64,000 nucleotides of DNA from contig JAFLEH010000008.1 of assembly GCA_017301995.1 (NCBI GenBank), forward strand, positions 186,001 through 250,000. Direction: 5' to 3'. Shown one piece after another: positions 18,564 through 26,955 of this stretch. The notes beneath the pieces are model-generated. The model did not search any database. It was not told the origin of the DNA and worked only from the letters and a program-made list of their open reading frames with translations. The first letter of the stretch is position 1. Every line of letters begins with the position of its first letter. Position numbers and translations under genes: made by a program. This DNA is from Verrucomicrobiota bacterium (lineage in GTDB: Bacteria; Verrucomicrobiota; Verrucomicrobiia; Verrucomicrobiales; Akkermansiaceae).

Positions 18564-20807
18564 ATGAATCCAATCCGACTCGTCATCGCGCTCCTGCTTA
18601 TTCCCAATCTCCAGGCCCAAACTCCGGACGATCTCAACCCGATCATCATGGGACCGGCGTTCGCGATTGCAATCCAACCTGATGGGAAAATTCTGATGGG
18701 CGGCTACTTCTCGACCGTGGACGGTGTGGAGCGCAATCATCTGGCCCGGCTTAACGCGGACGGCACGCTGGACGCCACATTCAACCCGAACGTTAACCAG
18801 CCCGTCAACTGTCTCGCCGTACAAGCGGACGGAAAAATCATCATTGGAGGTGATTTCACCTATGTCGGAGGAGTCTGGCGCGACCACATCGCCCGGCTCA
18901 ATCCGAATGGATCGTTGGACGAAACTTTCAATCCGGAAGTCGATTACGGGATCTCCTGCATGGCGGTGCAACCGGACGGAAAGATTTTGTTATGTGGTGG
19001 TTTTGGAAGTGTGGGGGGGGTGGAACGAACCTTTATCGCGCGTCTCAACACCAACGGCACCCTCGACGGCACTTTCAACGTCAATGTGGACAATTGGATC
19101 AACACCATCGCTCTGCAATCGGACGGCAAAATCCTGATAGGAGGCCTTTTTGCGACCGTGGGGGGAGCGATGCGGGTTGGTATCGCGCGCCTCAACGCGA
19201 ACGGCACCCTGGACAGTGCCTTCAACCCCGGAACGGATAACACCGTTTTCACGATCGCTGCCCAAGCCGATGGGAAAATCCTTGTCGGAGGTGAATTCTC
19301 CGCCGTGGGAGGAGCGATGCGCAACTGCCTGGCCCGCCTCAACGCGAACGGTACTCTCGATGGCGCCTTTGATCCCAATGTTCAGAATCCCGATGATCTG
19401 GCTCTTGTATACTCCCTGTGCTTGCAGGCGGACGGAAAGATCCTTCTGGGAGGTATCTTCAGTTCCGTGGGTGGGATTAGCAGAAACGGAATGGCCCGCC
19501 TTAACGCCAATGGCTCCCTCGACGGCACCTTCGATCCCCGGACCGATCCCGCTGTCGATTCCATAGCCCTGCAAACCGATGGGAAGATTCTAACAGGCGG
19601 AACCTTCTTCACAATGGGCGGGAAGAATCGCTATGGCATTGCCCGGCTTTCAAACAATGTCGCCTCCACGTCGACCCTGATTGTGACCGGAACCAGCCAA
19701 GTTGACTGGACCCGCGGAGGTTCCGCTCCGGAAGTCAGCCAAGTCACATTTGAACGATGGAATGGGAGCGCCTGGACCAAATTGGGCAATGCCACCCGTG
19801 TGACTGTTGGTTGGCGAATGACCGGTCTATCCTTGGCAGGTACCGGTCAGATTCGCGCCCGAGGTCGGACCATCGGCGGTCAACACAACGGAAGTTCCTG
19901 GGTGATTGAACAAACCGCAACCTACGGAGCGCCGGACATCTCACTCGAAACACAACCTAGCACCATCTTGGCGGACGGTTCCGCTTACGACTTCGGCATG
20001 CGTACCACAAGCAGCGCGACACCGGTCAGCTTCATCCTGAGGAACACGGGATCATTGCCACTTACCCTTGGCACGCTCGGTATTGGACGGACCAACGCTG
20101 ACGAGTTCGCGATATCGACCGCCGGTATGGCCTCCACGGTTCCTCCGGGCGGGCAAACCACATTTCAGGTCAGTTTTATTCCGATTTCCGCGGGCTCAAA
20201 ATTTGCGGTGCTTTCCATCTATAGCGACGATCCGGACGAAAACCCCTTCAGCATTACCCTGAAAGGCAAAGGCAACACAGTTCCATACTATACTGGATTC
20301 ACTGGTGCCACTCCCTATCAATTTTCGGCGATGATAGCGTTCCGGAAACTGCTGGCCAAAGCCTCCGATCCGGACGGTGACGCGATCTCCATCACCGCCG
20401 CCGGTCCGGTTTCGGCCAATGGCGGGGCCGTGGTCCTGCTGGCGGATGCCGTCCGTTACACACCACCGAATGGATTCTCGGGAACGGACACGTTTTCCAT
20501 CGTCCTAACCGACTCCGGGGGGGCTTCCATCACCGGAACCGTCACCGTCCAAGTGGGTTCGGCACCGAATGTTGGAACGCCCGGCGCCAACGCCAACCCG
20601 CCGAAACTCACCAATCTTCCCGGCGGAAAGATGGGTCTATCCTTCCAAGGTATCCCCGGCCGCAGTTATCTCGTCCAACGAAGCGCCGGCGGGCTGGACG
20701 ATTGGCAGACCCTCGCCACCGTCATCGCGGACGCTACCGGAAAAATCTCCTACACCGACGAAAACCCGCCGCCCGGCAGCGCGTTCTACCGATTGGGCGC
20801 CCCTTGA
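18564..20807 (+). CDS. Delta-60 repeat surface protein, one-module paralogue
   Basis: 747 residues. The ATG at 18564 (MNPIRLVIALLLIPNLQAQ) gives a signal peptide; the frame is open further upstream, but that part overlaps the previous gene. It contains a single copy of the module that occurs four times in the preceding gene: about eight Delta-60 repeats, the DWTRGGSAPEVSQ linker, an anchor-D Ig-like domain, then the cadherin-like domain and the FYRLGAP tail. The last 480 or so nucleotides are closely similar to the end of the preceding gene, with one 75-nt stretch identical. Tandem duplication with gene conversion of the 3' end explains this. Partner or variant of the larger protein. Confidence 0.87.
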   Translation: MNPIRLVIALLLIPNLQAQTPDDLNPIIMGPAFAIAIQPDGKILMGGYFSTVDGVERNHLARLNADGTLDATFNPNVNQPVNCLAVQADGKIIIGGDFTYVGGVWRDHIARLNPNGSLDETFNPEVDYGISCMAVQPDGKILLCGGFGSVGGVERTFIARLNTNGTLDGTFNVNVDNWINTIALQSDGKILIGGLFATVGGAMRVGIARLNANGTLDSAFNPGTDNTVFTIAAQADGKILVGGEFSAVGGAMRNCLARLNANGTLDGAFDPNVQNPDDLALVYSLCLQADGKILLGGIFSSVGGISRNGMARLNANGSLDGTFDPRTDPAVDSIALQTDGKILTGGTFFTMGGKNRYGIARLSNNVASTSTLIVTGTSQVDWTRGGSAPEVSQVTFERWNGSAWTKLGNATRVTVGWRMTGLSLAGTGQIRARGRTIGGQHNGSSWVIEQTATYGAPDISLETQPSTILADGSAYDFGMRTTSSATPVSFILRNTGSLPLTLGTLGIGRTNADEFAISTAGMASTVPPGGQTTFQVSFIPISAGSKFAVLSIYSDDPDENPFSITLKGKGNTVPYYTGFTGATPYQFSAMIAFRKLLAKASDPDGDAISITAAGPVSANGGAVVLLADAVRYTPPNGFSGTDTFSIVLTDSGGASITGTVTVQVGSAPNVGTPGANANPPKLTNLPGGKMGLSFQGIPGRSYLVQRSAGGLDDWQTLATVIADATGKISYTDENPPPGSAFYRLGAP
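20320..20804 (+). repeat. 3'-end duplication, copy 2 (Delta-60 paralogue)
   Basis: Second copy of the segment described at 18048-18534. It also ends at the codon before the stop. Both copies keep the reading frame, so the similarity is at protein and DNA level. Confidence 0.85.
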
Positions 20808-20835
20808 AACCATCCATCCAACAAACATATATAAC

Positions 20836-21480
20836 ATGAAATCCATCATCCCCGGCATCCTGTTTCTCGCCCTGCCCGCCACCGCGTTCGGCGGCGGTTC
20901 GGCCATCACTCTCACCCAATCGTGGAGCGGCACCCTGGCGATCCCTGACAACAGCGGCGTGGGCGCGTCCAACACCGTCACGATCACCGCTCCCATTCTC
21001 GACCGGATCGAGTCCGTGACGGTGGCAATCGAACTGGAAGGCGGATGGAACGGCGACCTCTACGCCTATCTGGTCCACGACGGGACTCTGGCGATCCTGC
21101 TCAACCGCCCCGGCCGCACCGCACTCGACGATCTGGGATCGGGATCCGCCAATCTGATCGCCCTGTTCGACGACCTCGCCGCGGGCGACGTCCACATGCT
21201 GCTGCCCGGCTCCGGAAACGCGACCGGAACCTGGCAGCCCGACGGCCGGAATATCGATCCGCTGCTGGCGCTCGACACCACCCCGCGTACGAAAATGTTG
21301 GACGGTTTCACCAATGCCAACCCCAATGGCGACTGGACGCTTTTCATCGCCGACCAGAACCCCGGCGACACCGCCACCTTGAAATCCTGGACCCTGAGCG
21401 TGACCGCCGTGCCCGAAACGTCCACCGCAATGTTAGGTGGAATGGTGGCCCTGCTCGCCCTGCGCCGCAGGCGCGGCTGA
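20836..21480 (+). CDS. PEP-CTERM protein with proprotein-convertase P-like domain
   Basis: 214 residues. The ATG at 20836 gives a signal peptide (MKSIIPGILFLALPATAFGG). The central 150 residues match the P domain found after subtilisin-like proteases: IPDNSGVGASNTVTI, VTVAIELEGGWNGDLYAYLVHDG, and NGDWTLFIADQNPGDTATLKSWTLSV. The C terminus VPETSTAMLGGMVALLALRRRRG is a PEP-CTERM sorting signal: motif, membrane helix, Arg cluster. The protein should be processed by an exosortase and placed in the envelope or exopolysaccharide. It follows the Delta-60 paralogue by 28 nt and may be in the same operon. Confidence 0.87.
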   Translation: MKSIIPGILFLALPATAFGGGSAITLTQSWSGTLAIPDNSGVGASNTVTITAPILDRIESVTVAIELEGGWNGDLYAYLVHDGTLAILLNRPGRTALDDLGSGSANLIALFDDLAAGDVHMLLPGSGNATGTWQPDGRNIDPLLALDTTPRTKMLDGFTNANPNGDWTLFIADQNPGDTATLKSWTLSVTAVPETSTAMLGGMVALLALRRRRG

Positions 21481-21505
21481 GACGTCTCTGAAAATTGGTG
21501 TGCGA

Positions 21506-24500
21506 TCAATACAGCTTCCTGCCGAACACGAGGAAGTTGCGGAAATGGAGGCGGCCGGCGGGTTTGCCGTCGGCGGGTGGCTGGCGTTCGATGCGGATGA
21601 ACCGGGCGCGCGGCACTTTGCCGGATAGATCGACGCGCATCACGGTTTCCGCGGTCGGGCAGAGCGCCACTTCGGTCCAGGCTTTGCCGTCGGCGGAGGC
21701 GAGCACCCGGAGCGGTGCGGCCCAGCCGAACTCTTCGTTGTTAGCCGGGAGTTCGTAGCGGTTGACCAGCACGATGCCGCTGACTTCCGCATCTCCGGCG
21801 AGGGCGACCTGTGCCCAGGGTTTCGGTTCGTTGTTGGAATCGAAATATCCGGGTGCCGAACCGTCGAGTACCGCGGCGTAGGCGAGCGGTCGGTCGTATT
21901 GGCAGGCGCTGCTGGTCTGGAGCATGCCGGTTTTGCTCAGGAGCGTGCCTGGAAACGGCTGGAATTTCGGCGGGTTTTTGTGCTGGTCCGCGTTGAGGTG
22001 GATGTCGCCCGGTTGGACCGCCGGGAGGAGCTTGGCGGCCATGGAGGTCCATAGCTGATAGGCTGCGGCGTCGCCTGCCTCGCTGGCCTTGCGGATGCCC
22101 GCGGTGATCTGGTTTTTCATCTCGTTAGGGTCCGCGGCATCGCCGAGCGAGCTGAAGAACGCGCCAACGGCCTTGGCGTAGGCCGCCGCCGTGGCCGGGT
22201 TGGCGCCGAAGCGGTCGCGTCCCCAGTTCATCACCATGCCGAACACGCGGTTGGTCGATGGGTTCTTGCTGAAATGCATCGCTAACAGCTTTTTCAGAAA
22301 CTCCACCGCCAGCGCCGGGTCGCCGATGGCGTCCGCCTGGGTGTTGAGGACACCGGCGAGGTTGTAGCCCATGAAAAAAGGCGCATTTGCCTGGCGCAAC
22401 TGGTCGTGGCATTTGAGGAGCAGGGTAACACGCTCCTGGGGTGTCATCGCGGGCGCGGCCTTGGCAAGGCAGCGGTTGGCGAGCGCCCACCCCGCCTCAT
22501 GATAGGGACCGAACGCGGTGGAAATATTGGACATCAGCTTCGTCCATGTATCGGGAGGAGTTCCGGTTGCGACTTCGAGTTCCTTGATGCATTCGAGCCA
22601 TAGCGGATAGTTGATCGGATGGGCGCTGATCGCCTGCCGGTAGGCACCCGACCAATCGGCGCGCCAAGCCGCCGCGCCCAACCAATCGACCTGAAGCGAG
22701 TAGGCTCCGCCACCCTGTCCGTATTCGAGCCGGACCGGATGGATGCCCTTCCCGAGTGTCACCGCGCCTGGCGGTTGGTTACAAGCGATCGTCTGGTTTC
22801 CGATCTTGAGCGTTGATCCGTCGTCGCTGCGGAGTTGCACCTGCAGCGGGCCGTCCGAGTCGATCTCGACCTGGCCTTCCCAGACCACGCCGAAGTTGGT
22901 GGTATCCGCCGGGAGCACGGCCGCAAGATCGAAACCGGTGGCGTTTCCGGTGGCCACCGGCTTGAGAGTCGGCAGCGCCGCGAGGTTGCCGCCCGGAAGT
23001 TGATAGACGCTGTATTTGAGGCCCGGCCGCACGCGCACCCCGACCCGCTGCCGGTCTAGCAAAACATGGGCGGCCCATGACAGGCGCGAGGATTTCGCGT
23101 AGGCCGTCCTGGCCGCGTGCATCGGTTCGTAGAGCCGGTGCATGGTGGGGAAGCCGGTGCCCTCGAACACCGAAGCGCCGTTGGTTTCAGGACCGAACAC
23201 ATCGTTTCCGGTGGGCCATTCCTGACCCACTCTAACCACATAGGCGCAGTGCCCCGGCTGCCCGACGGTGGTGGCCATCACGCCGTGGGCTTTTGAAGTC
23301 GCGGCTCCGAATCCCGACAGCGTGCCGCACACGCCGCCGACGGTGCGCTGCACGCGGAACGGACGGTCGCCGGTGCCGGTACCCCAATGATGGATCCAAG
23401 GGTCGGTGTAACCCCAGCCCTGCACCGAATAGCCATAGACGTTGGGATCGATGTAGGGGATCTGGTGGCAGGTGCCGAGATACTCGGTTAGGCGGACCTG
23501 GGTGACATCCACCGTCCACTGGAAATCGGCGGCGGTGCCGGAAAGCAGCACGGCCCAGCGCATCTCGCGGGTGTCCAGTTTGTCGAACGACGCGTGCAGC
23601 AGGCCTTCCTTGTGAACGCGGATCATGTCGTGGTAGCGGTCCAGCAGCCGGTAGCGGTTCATCGTGCCGGCTGCCATCGCCATTGCGGTCGCGAGGCGGC
23701 GGTAGAGCGGCACATCCATCTCACGGCCGTTTGCGTGCAGCAGGCGGAGGTTCTCGAGCGACTGCGCCCATGGCGCCTGATCATTGATGAGGAACGACTC
23801 CAGCCAATTGAGATCCCCCGTGAAATCCTTGAGAAACGCCGCGCCGCCGGGACGGGTCGCAAGCTGGGTCACCGCGTCCGGACCACAGCGGCGGAGCAAT
23901 TCGTAGCGTGCCAGATCGTGGCGGACCGCTTCGTTCTCGAGCGCGGCGGCGAGATTGACCGCATTGGCGGTTAGAACGGGGATCAGCTTGTCGCGCAGGG
24001 AACGCTGGACCTGATAGTAGTCCGTCGGATCCGCGGCCGCCACGGCGGGCTCGTCGAAAACCGGTTCGATCTGGAACCGGCCGGATAGATCGAGGTGCCC
24101 ATCGGCAGCTTCGATTTCGGCCACAAACACATAACTTTTTCCAGGTTGCCATCCGGAGCAGTCGAAGACGGTTTCCACCTTGGATAGAGGGCCGGGTCCG
24201 AGATCGGCGTCGGGCGCGGCTTCCGCGAGCGGCTTGTCGCCATCCATCAGCGCGAGGCGTTTGACGCGTGCCTTGTCGGCGCCGCCGGCGTGGGCGAGGG
24301 TGATTTGGTAGCGGCCCGGGTGGTCGAAGAAATAGCCGGTGTCGGTCATGCGCCAGACATTCGATCCGGCCTTGAGTTGGCCCGGTTTCCATCCGTAGGT
24401 TAGAAAAGGCGTATCGCTTTTGCCATACATCCCGAGATAGCCGCGTGCGCCGATGCCCCAGAAGGTGCCGGGATCGACCGCCGCGATCTCCCGCTGGATG

Positions 24501-26020
24501 CGGAAACGTTCCTCCTCGTGACCCTTCCACGAGCGGTAAATGTGGAACTTGGCCACCATCATCCGCTGGATTTTCTCCGGTTCCAGCACCTTGTTGCGCG
24601 GGTCGGCGAGTTCCTTGTCCACTCGGGCCAGCGCTTCCTGGTAGTCCGTGTCGGTTAGGACGCGCTTGCCGCCCTGGGTGTCGAGCGCCTCGTTCCACGC
24701 GGGTTTCGCCCATGGCACGCCGGCCTTCGGATCTCCGCCGAATCCGAGCCAGCGGACGGTACCGCTGGCGTCCTGCGGATCGGCCTCACGGATTTTCTGA
24801 TGGATCGGCTTGTAGCAATCGCCGTTGCCGCCCCAGTTGTGGAAACCCAGCACCGCCAGCGCCTTGCGGAGCGCTTCGGCCTGCTCGGGTCCCTTGAGGG
24901 TTGCCGCCTTGGCGAGCAGTTCGTCACGGGCGGAGCGGATGTTGCGGATCTCGCGGATCCGCGCGGACAGATTGGTTGGATCGGCGCGGGGGTTGTCCTC
25001 GGCGCCGATGGCGCGGCCCTCCGAATCCAGCAGTGCCACCCGCGGGCAGCGGCCGCCATCCCACCAGTTGAACGCGTTGTTCCGCGCGGCCAGGTCCTGC
25101 GCGGCGGTAACCCGCGCGAGGCCGGCCGCGGCCGGTGCGTCATCCAACAGTGTCGCCCTCAGACAGGCGGGCACATGCTGGCCCCACTGCGATTGGCAAA
25201 CGATGCGGATCTTGATAGAACCGCTTGGCCTCAGTGCCTCCGGCAGCGCAAGCAGCAGACAACGCGGCTGGCGGGTATGGGCCGCGGCGTTCCATGCGTT
25301 GTTAGGTTGATCGGCAACGCCGTCGATCGCCATTGAGGCCGGCATGTTGCCTTCCGAGGCGTTGGACCATGCCCTGGTGGGTTGGAACGGCTTGCCATCG
25401 CGCGTGATGGTGACCTCCGAAACGGCGAAATTCCCGTTGGACGCGCGGCCCGCGCAGCCGTTGGGCAGGGCCGGGTCGGGTAGAAAATCGAGCCGCAGCA
25501 ACGACCCGCCGCGGCGGGACTCGAGAGTGAACTCGATGGTATCGTGGGCCGGATTGCGCTCGTTTTTCGGATCGTCCACCCGCCATGTGCCGTCCTCGCG
25601 GCGTTTGAAGGCGGCTCCGCCGGTGGCTTTGATGGATGTGATGTCATCGTTTCCGGATGGAGCGGGTTTCGCGGCGATTTCAAGAAACCGTTTCACCGCG
25701 GAGTCGTCCCCGCCGGCGCCCAATGCCGGGGCACCCGGCTGCTCGGGACGGTCCACCGTAGTTAGAACAAACCCGTCTCCCAAGGCTTTCACAAACTCCG
25801 GCGACAACCAGACATCCCGATAGATCCGCTCGCCGAGCAGGTTCCAATCGCTGCCCCGCTGGAGCACCACGATGTCATTGCCGGTTTCCTTAGCGCGGGC
25901 CAGTGCCGCGGGAAAATCCGGCTCGGTCGAAGTCGGCGCGGCGACCGCCAGCGAAAGACCCGCCAGCCCGATGCCGCACCATCCGGCGGCCTTGTTTATG
26001 GAAACGGAGAACAAAAACAT
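21506..26020 (-). CDS. large exported multidomain protein (transglutaminase-like, PA14, discoidin-like)
   Basis: 1504 residues from ATG 26020; the frame is open further upstream, but this start gives the signal peptide (SINKAAGWCGIGLAGLSLAVAA). Domains in order: a thioredoxin-like segment (about 32-90, ALARAKETGNDIVVLQRGSDWN, lacking a CxxC); an F5/8-like region near 200-280 (WSNASEGNMPASMAIDGVAD); a beta-rich middle; a transglutaminase-like core with candidate Cys898 (GGVCGTLSGFG) and His924 (GQPGHCAYVV); a PA14-like domain (about 1030-1110, GQVEIDSDGPLQVQLRSDDGS); and a C-terminal F5/8 domain (about 1365-1503) ending FLVFGRKLY. It is probably a periplasmic or surface protein acting on glycopeptides or polysaccharide. 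Function is not established. Confidence 0.7.
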   Translation of the reverse strand: MFLFSVSINKAAGWCGIGLAGLSLAVAAPTSTEPDFPAALARAKETGNDIVVLQRGSDWNLLGERIYRDVWLSPEFVKALGDGFVLTTVDRPEQPGAPALGAGGDDSAVKRFLEIAAKPAPSGNDDITSIKATGGAAFKRREDGTWRVDDPKNERNPAHDTIEFTLESRRGGSLLRLDFLPDPALPNGCAGRASNGNFAVSEVTITRDGKPFQPTRAWSNASEGNMPASMAIDGVADQPNNAWNAAAHTRQPRCLLLALPEALRPSGSIKIRIVCQSQWGQHVPACLRATLLDDAPAAAGLARVTAAQDLAARNNAFNWWDGGRCPRVALLDSEGRAIGAEDNPRADPTNLSARIREIRNIRSARDELLAKAATLKGPEQAEALRKALAVLGFHNWGGNGDCYKPIHQKIREADPQDASGTVRWLGFGGDPKAGVPWAKPAWNEALDTQGGKRVLTDTDYQEALARVDKELADPRNKVLEPEKIQRMMVAKFHIYRSWKGHEEERFRIQREIAAVDPGTFWGIGARGYLGMYGKSDTPFLTYGWKPGQLKAGSNVWRMTDTGYFFDHPGRYQITLAHAGGADKARVKRLALMDGDKPLAEAAPDADLGPGPLSKVETVFDCSGWQPGKSYVFVAEIEAADGHLDLSGRFQIEPVFDEPAVAAADPTDYYQVQRSLRDKLIPVLTANAVNLAAALENEAVRHDLARYELLRRCGPDAVTQLATRPGGAAFLKDFTGDLNWLESFLINDQAPWAQSLENLRLLHANGREMDVPLYRRLATAMAMAAGTMNRYRLLDRYHDMIRVHKEGLLHASFDKLDTREMRWAVLLSGTAADFQWTVDVTQVRLTEYLGTCHQIPYIDPNVYGYSVQGWGYTDPWIHHWGTGTGDRPFRVQRTVGGVCGTLSGFGAATSKAHGVMATTVGQPGHCAYVVRVGQEWPTGNDVFGPETNGASVFEGTGFPTMHRLYEPMHAARTAYAKSSRLSWAAHVLLDRQRVGVRVRPGLKYSVYQLPGGNLAALPTLKPVATGNATGFDLAAVLPADTTNFGVVWEGQVEIDSDGPLQVQLRSDDGSTLKIGNQTIACNQPPGAVTLGKGIHPVRLEYGQGGGAYSLQVDWLGAAAWRADWSGAYRQAISAHPINYPLWLECIKELEVATGTPPDTWTKLMSNISTAFGPYHEAGWALANRCLAKAAPAMTPQERVTLLLKCHDQLRQANAPFFMGYNLAGVLNTQADAIGDPALAVEFLKKLLAMHFSKNPSTNRVFGMVMNWGRDRFGANPATAAAYAKAVGAFFSSLGDAADPNEMKNQITAGIRKASEAGDAAAYQLWTSMAAKLLPAVQPGDIHLNADQHKNPPKFQPFPGTLLSKTGMLQTSSACQYDRPLAYAAVLDGSAPGYFDSNNEPKPWAQVALAGDAEVSGIVLVNRYELPANNEEFGWAAPLRVLASADGKAWTEVALCPTAETVMRVDLSGKVPRARFIRIERQPPADGKPAGRLHFRNFLVFGRKLY

Positions 26021-26212
26021 GCGCCGCCGATTACGCCGGGAGAACGCCACGTCTTTCGGGGGGGCGGGCCCATGCGGAGCCGAGTGCCTGACGCGACCAC
26101 CAATGGAGCGGATAAACGCTGGTATCATGGTTTCGATTGCGGGGTGGGCTGTATCGACGGCTTGTTGCGGTGTTCTATTCTTGTGCTGATCCTTTGCAGG
26201 AAAGTCGGCTTC

Positions 26213-26608
26213 TCAAGGAATCTCGTTCCAGTATCGAGTGACCTGGCTGTATCCGATGCCGGAGATCGTGACGACAATCGTGTGGACGGCTGTCAATATC
26301 CAGAACCCCAAGGAAGTGCGGCAGCGAAACAGCATCAAGAGCGGAGAACCAAGGGTGACCAAAAGCGAGGCAAGCGCCAGAAAGGGTGATTGCCGATGTC
26401 CGGCGAAAAACACGGCCATACCAAACCAACTGAGTATCGGCGCGCATAGGGTTGCCTTTATCTTCTCTTGTGTGATGTCAACACCGGCCTCCATGTGCAG
26501 TGGGGTTAGAGCCGTGGTGACTCCAAAGATGATGAACCACAGCCCGAGGAGCGTGGCCATGCGCCACCATCGTGGGGGTGCCTCTGAAATGTTGCAAATG
26601 TACTTCAT
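26213..26608 (-). CDS. small four-helix membrane protein
   Basis: 131 residues from ATG 26608, preceded by an AAGGG-type ribosome site; an in-frame ATG at 26641 would add 11 polar residues. Four hydrophobic segments can be read: MATLLGLWFIIFGVTTAL, LSWFGMAVFFAGH, FLALASLLVTLGSPLLMLF and FWILTAVHTIVVTISGIG. No family is recognised. Codon use is less GC-rich than in its neighbours. The nearest gene on the strand is the large multidomain protein downstream. Confidence 0.6.
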   Translation of the reverse strand: MKYICNISEAPPRWWRMATLLGLWFIIFGVTTALTPLHMEAGVDITQEKIKATLCAPILSWFGMAVFFAGHRQSPFLALASLLVTLGSPLLMLFRCRTSLGFWILTAVHTIVVTISGIGYSQVTRYWNEIP

Positions 26609-26840
26609 TACCCTTGTTCCCGTTTCATCGTCCGATTGCACCGTTCACCATCGGTTGCGGACCTGTCGCGAAGACATCCAAGGCAGGAGCGTTTCCTTCC
26701 ACACGACTGCTGGTAGGCTTTCGCATGTCAGATAGTTGTCCGACCGCCTCGGGGTGTGTCGAGGAGATTCGGGTGGTTCTTATGGTGCTGGGGCGGGACA
26801 AAGAAGTCAAAGCGCATGTCCAAGCGCGAAGCTGTGGCAG

Positions 26841-26862
26841 GGACCGTCTCTCCGAGCGGTCC
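26841..26862 (+). repeat. GGACCG/CGGTCC hairpin repeat, copy A
   Basis: GGACCG, a 10-nt loop, then CGGTCC: a six-bp perfect stem. The sequence around it (AGGGACCG...CCG.GCGGTCCGG) matches, in inverted orientation, the copies at 26928 and 54556, indicating a small dispersed REP-like family. Confidence 0.55.
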
Positions 26863-26927
26863 GGCGGCTGGCGGGTGAAGGTTCTTGGGGTCCCGGTCCG
26901 TCAAGGGTAGGTGCCGAATCCCCAACC

Positions 26928-26944
26928 GGACCGGAGGTCGGTCC
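26928..26944 (-). repeat. GGACCG/CGGTCC hairpin repeat, copy B
   Basis: GGACC, seven-nt loop, GGTCC. It is embedded in CCCCAACCGGACC / GGAGGTCGGTCCCT, a string shared with the copy at 54550-54577 except for a four-nt gap in the loop. It is inverted relative to copy A about 70 nt away. Confidence 0.6.
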
Positions 26945-26955
26945 CTGCCTTGAGA

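Larger units (their letters stand above)
26609..26955. other. intergenic region carrying hairpin repeats
   Basis: About 350 nt between aconitase and the small membrane protein. No convincing gene. It contains two hairpin-forming copies of a GGACCG..CGGTCC repeat (26841-26862 and 26928-26944) in opposite orientation. It lies immediately after the aconitase stop codon and could act as a 3' mRNA-stabilising or termination region for acnA. Confidence 0.45.

Noticed and set aside
11400..20270. Delta-60 repeats as a CRISPR array or satellite DNA
   Set aside because: The repeats are protein-level, about 45-50 residues and frame-preserving; DNA identity between units is low and there are no conserved direct repeats with uniform spacers.
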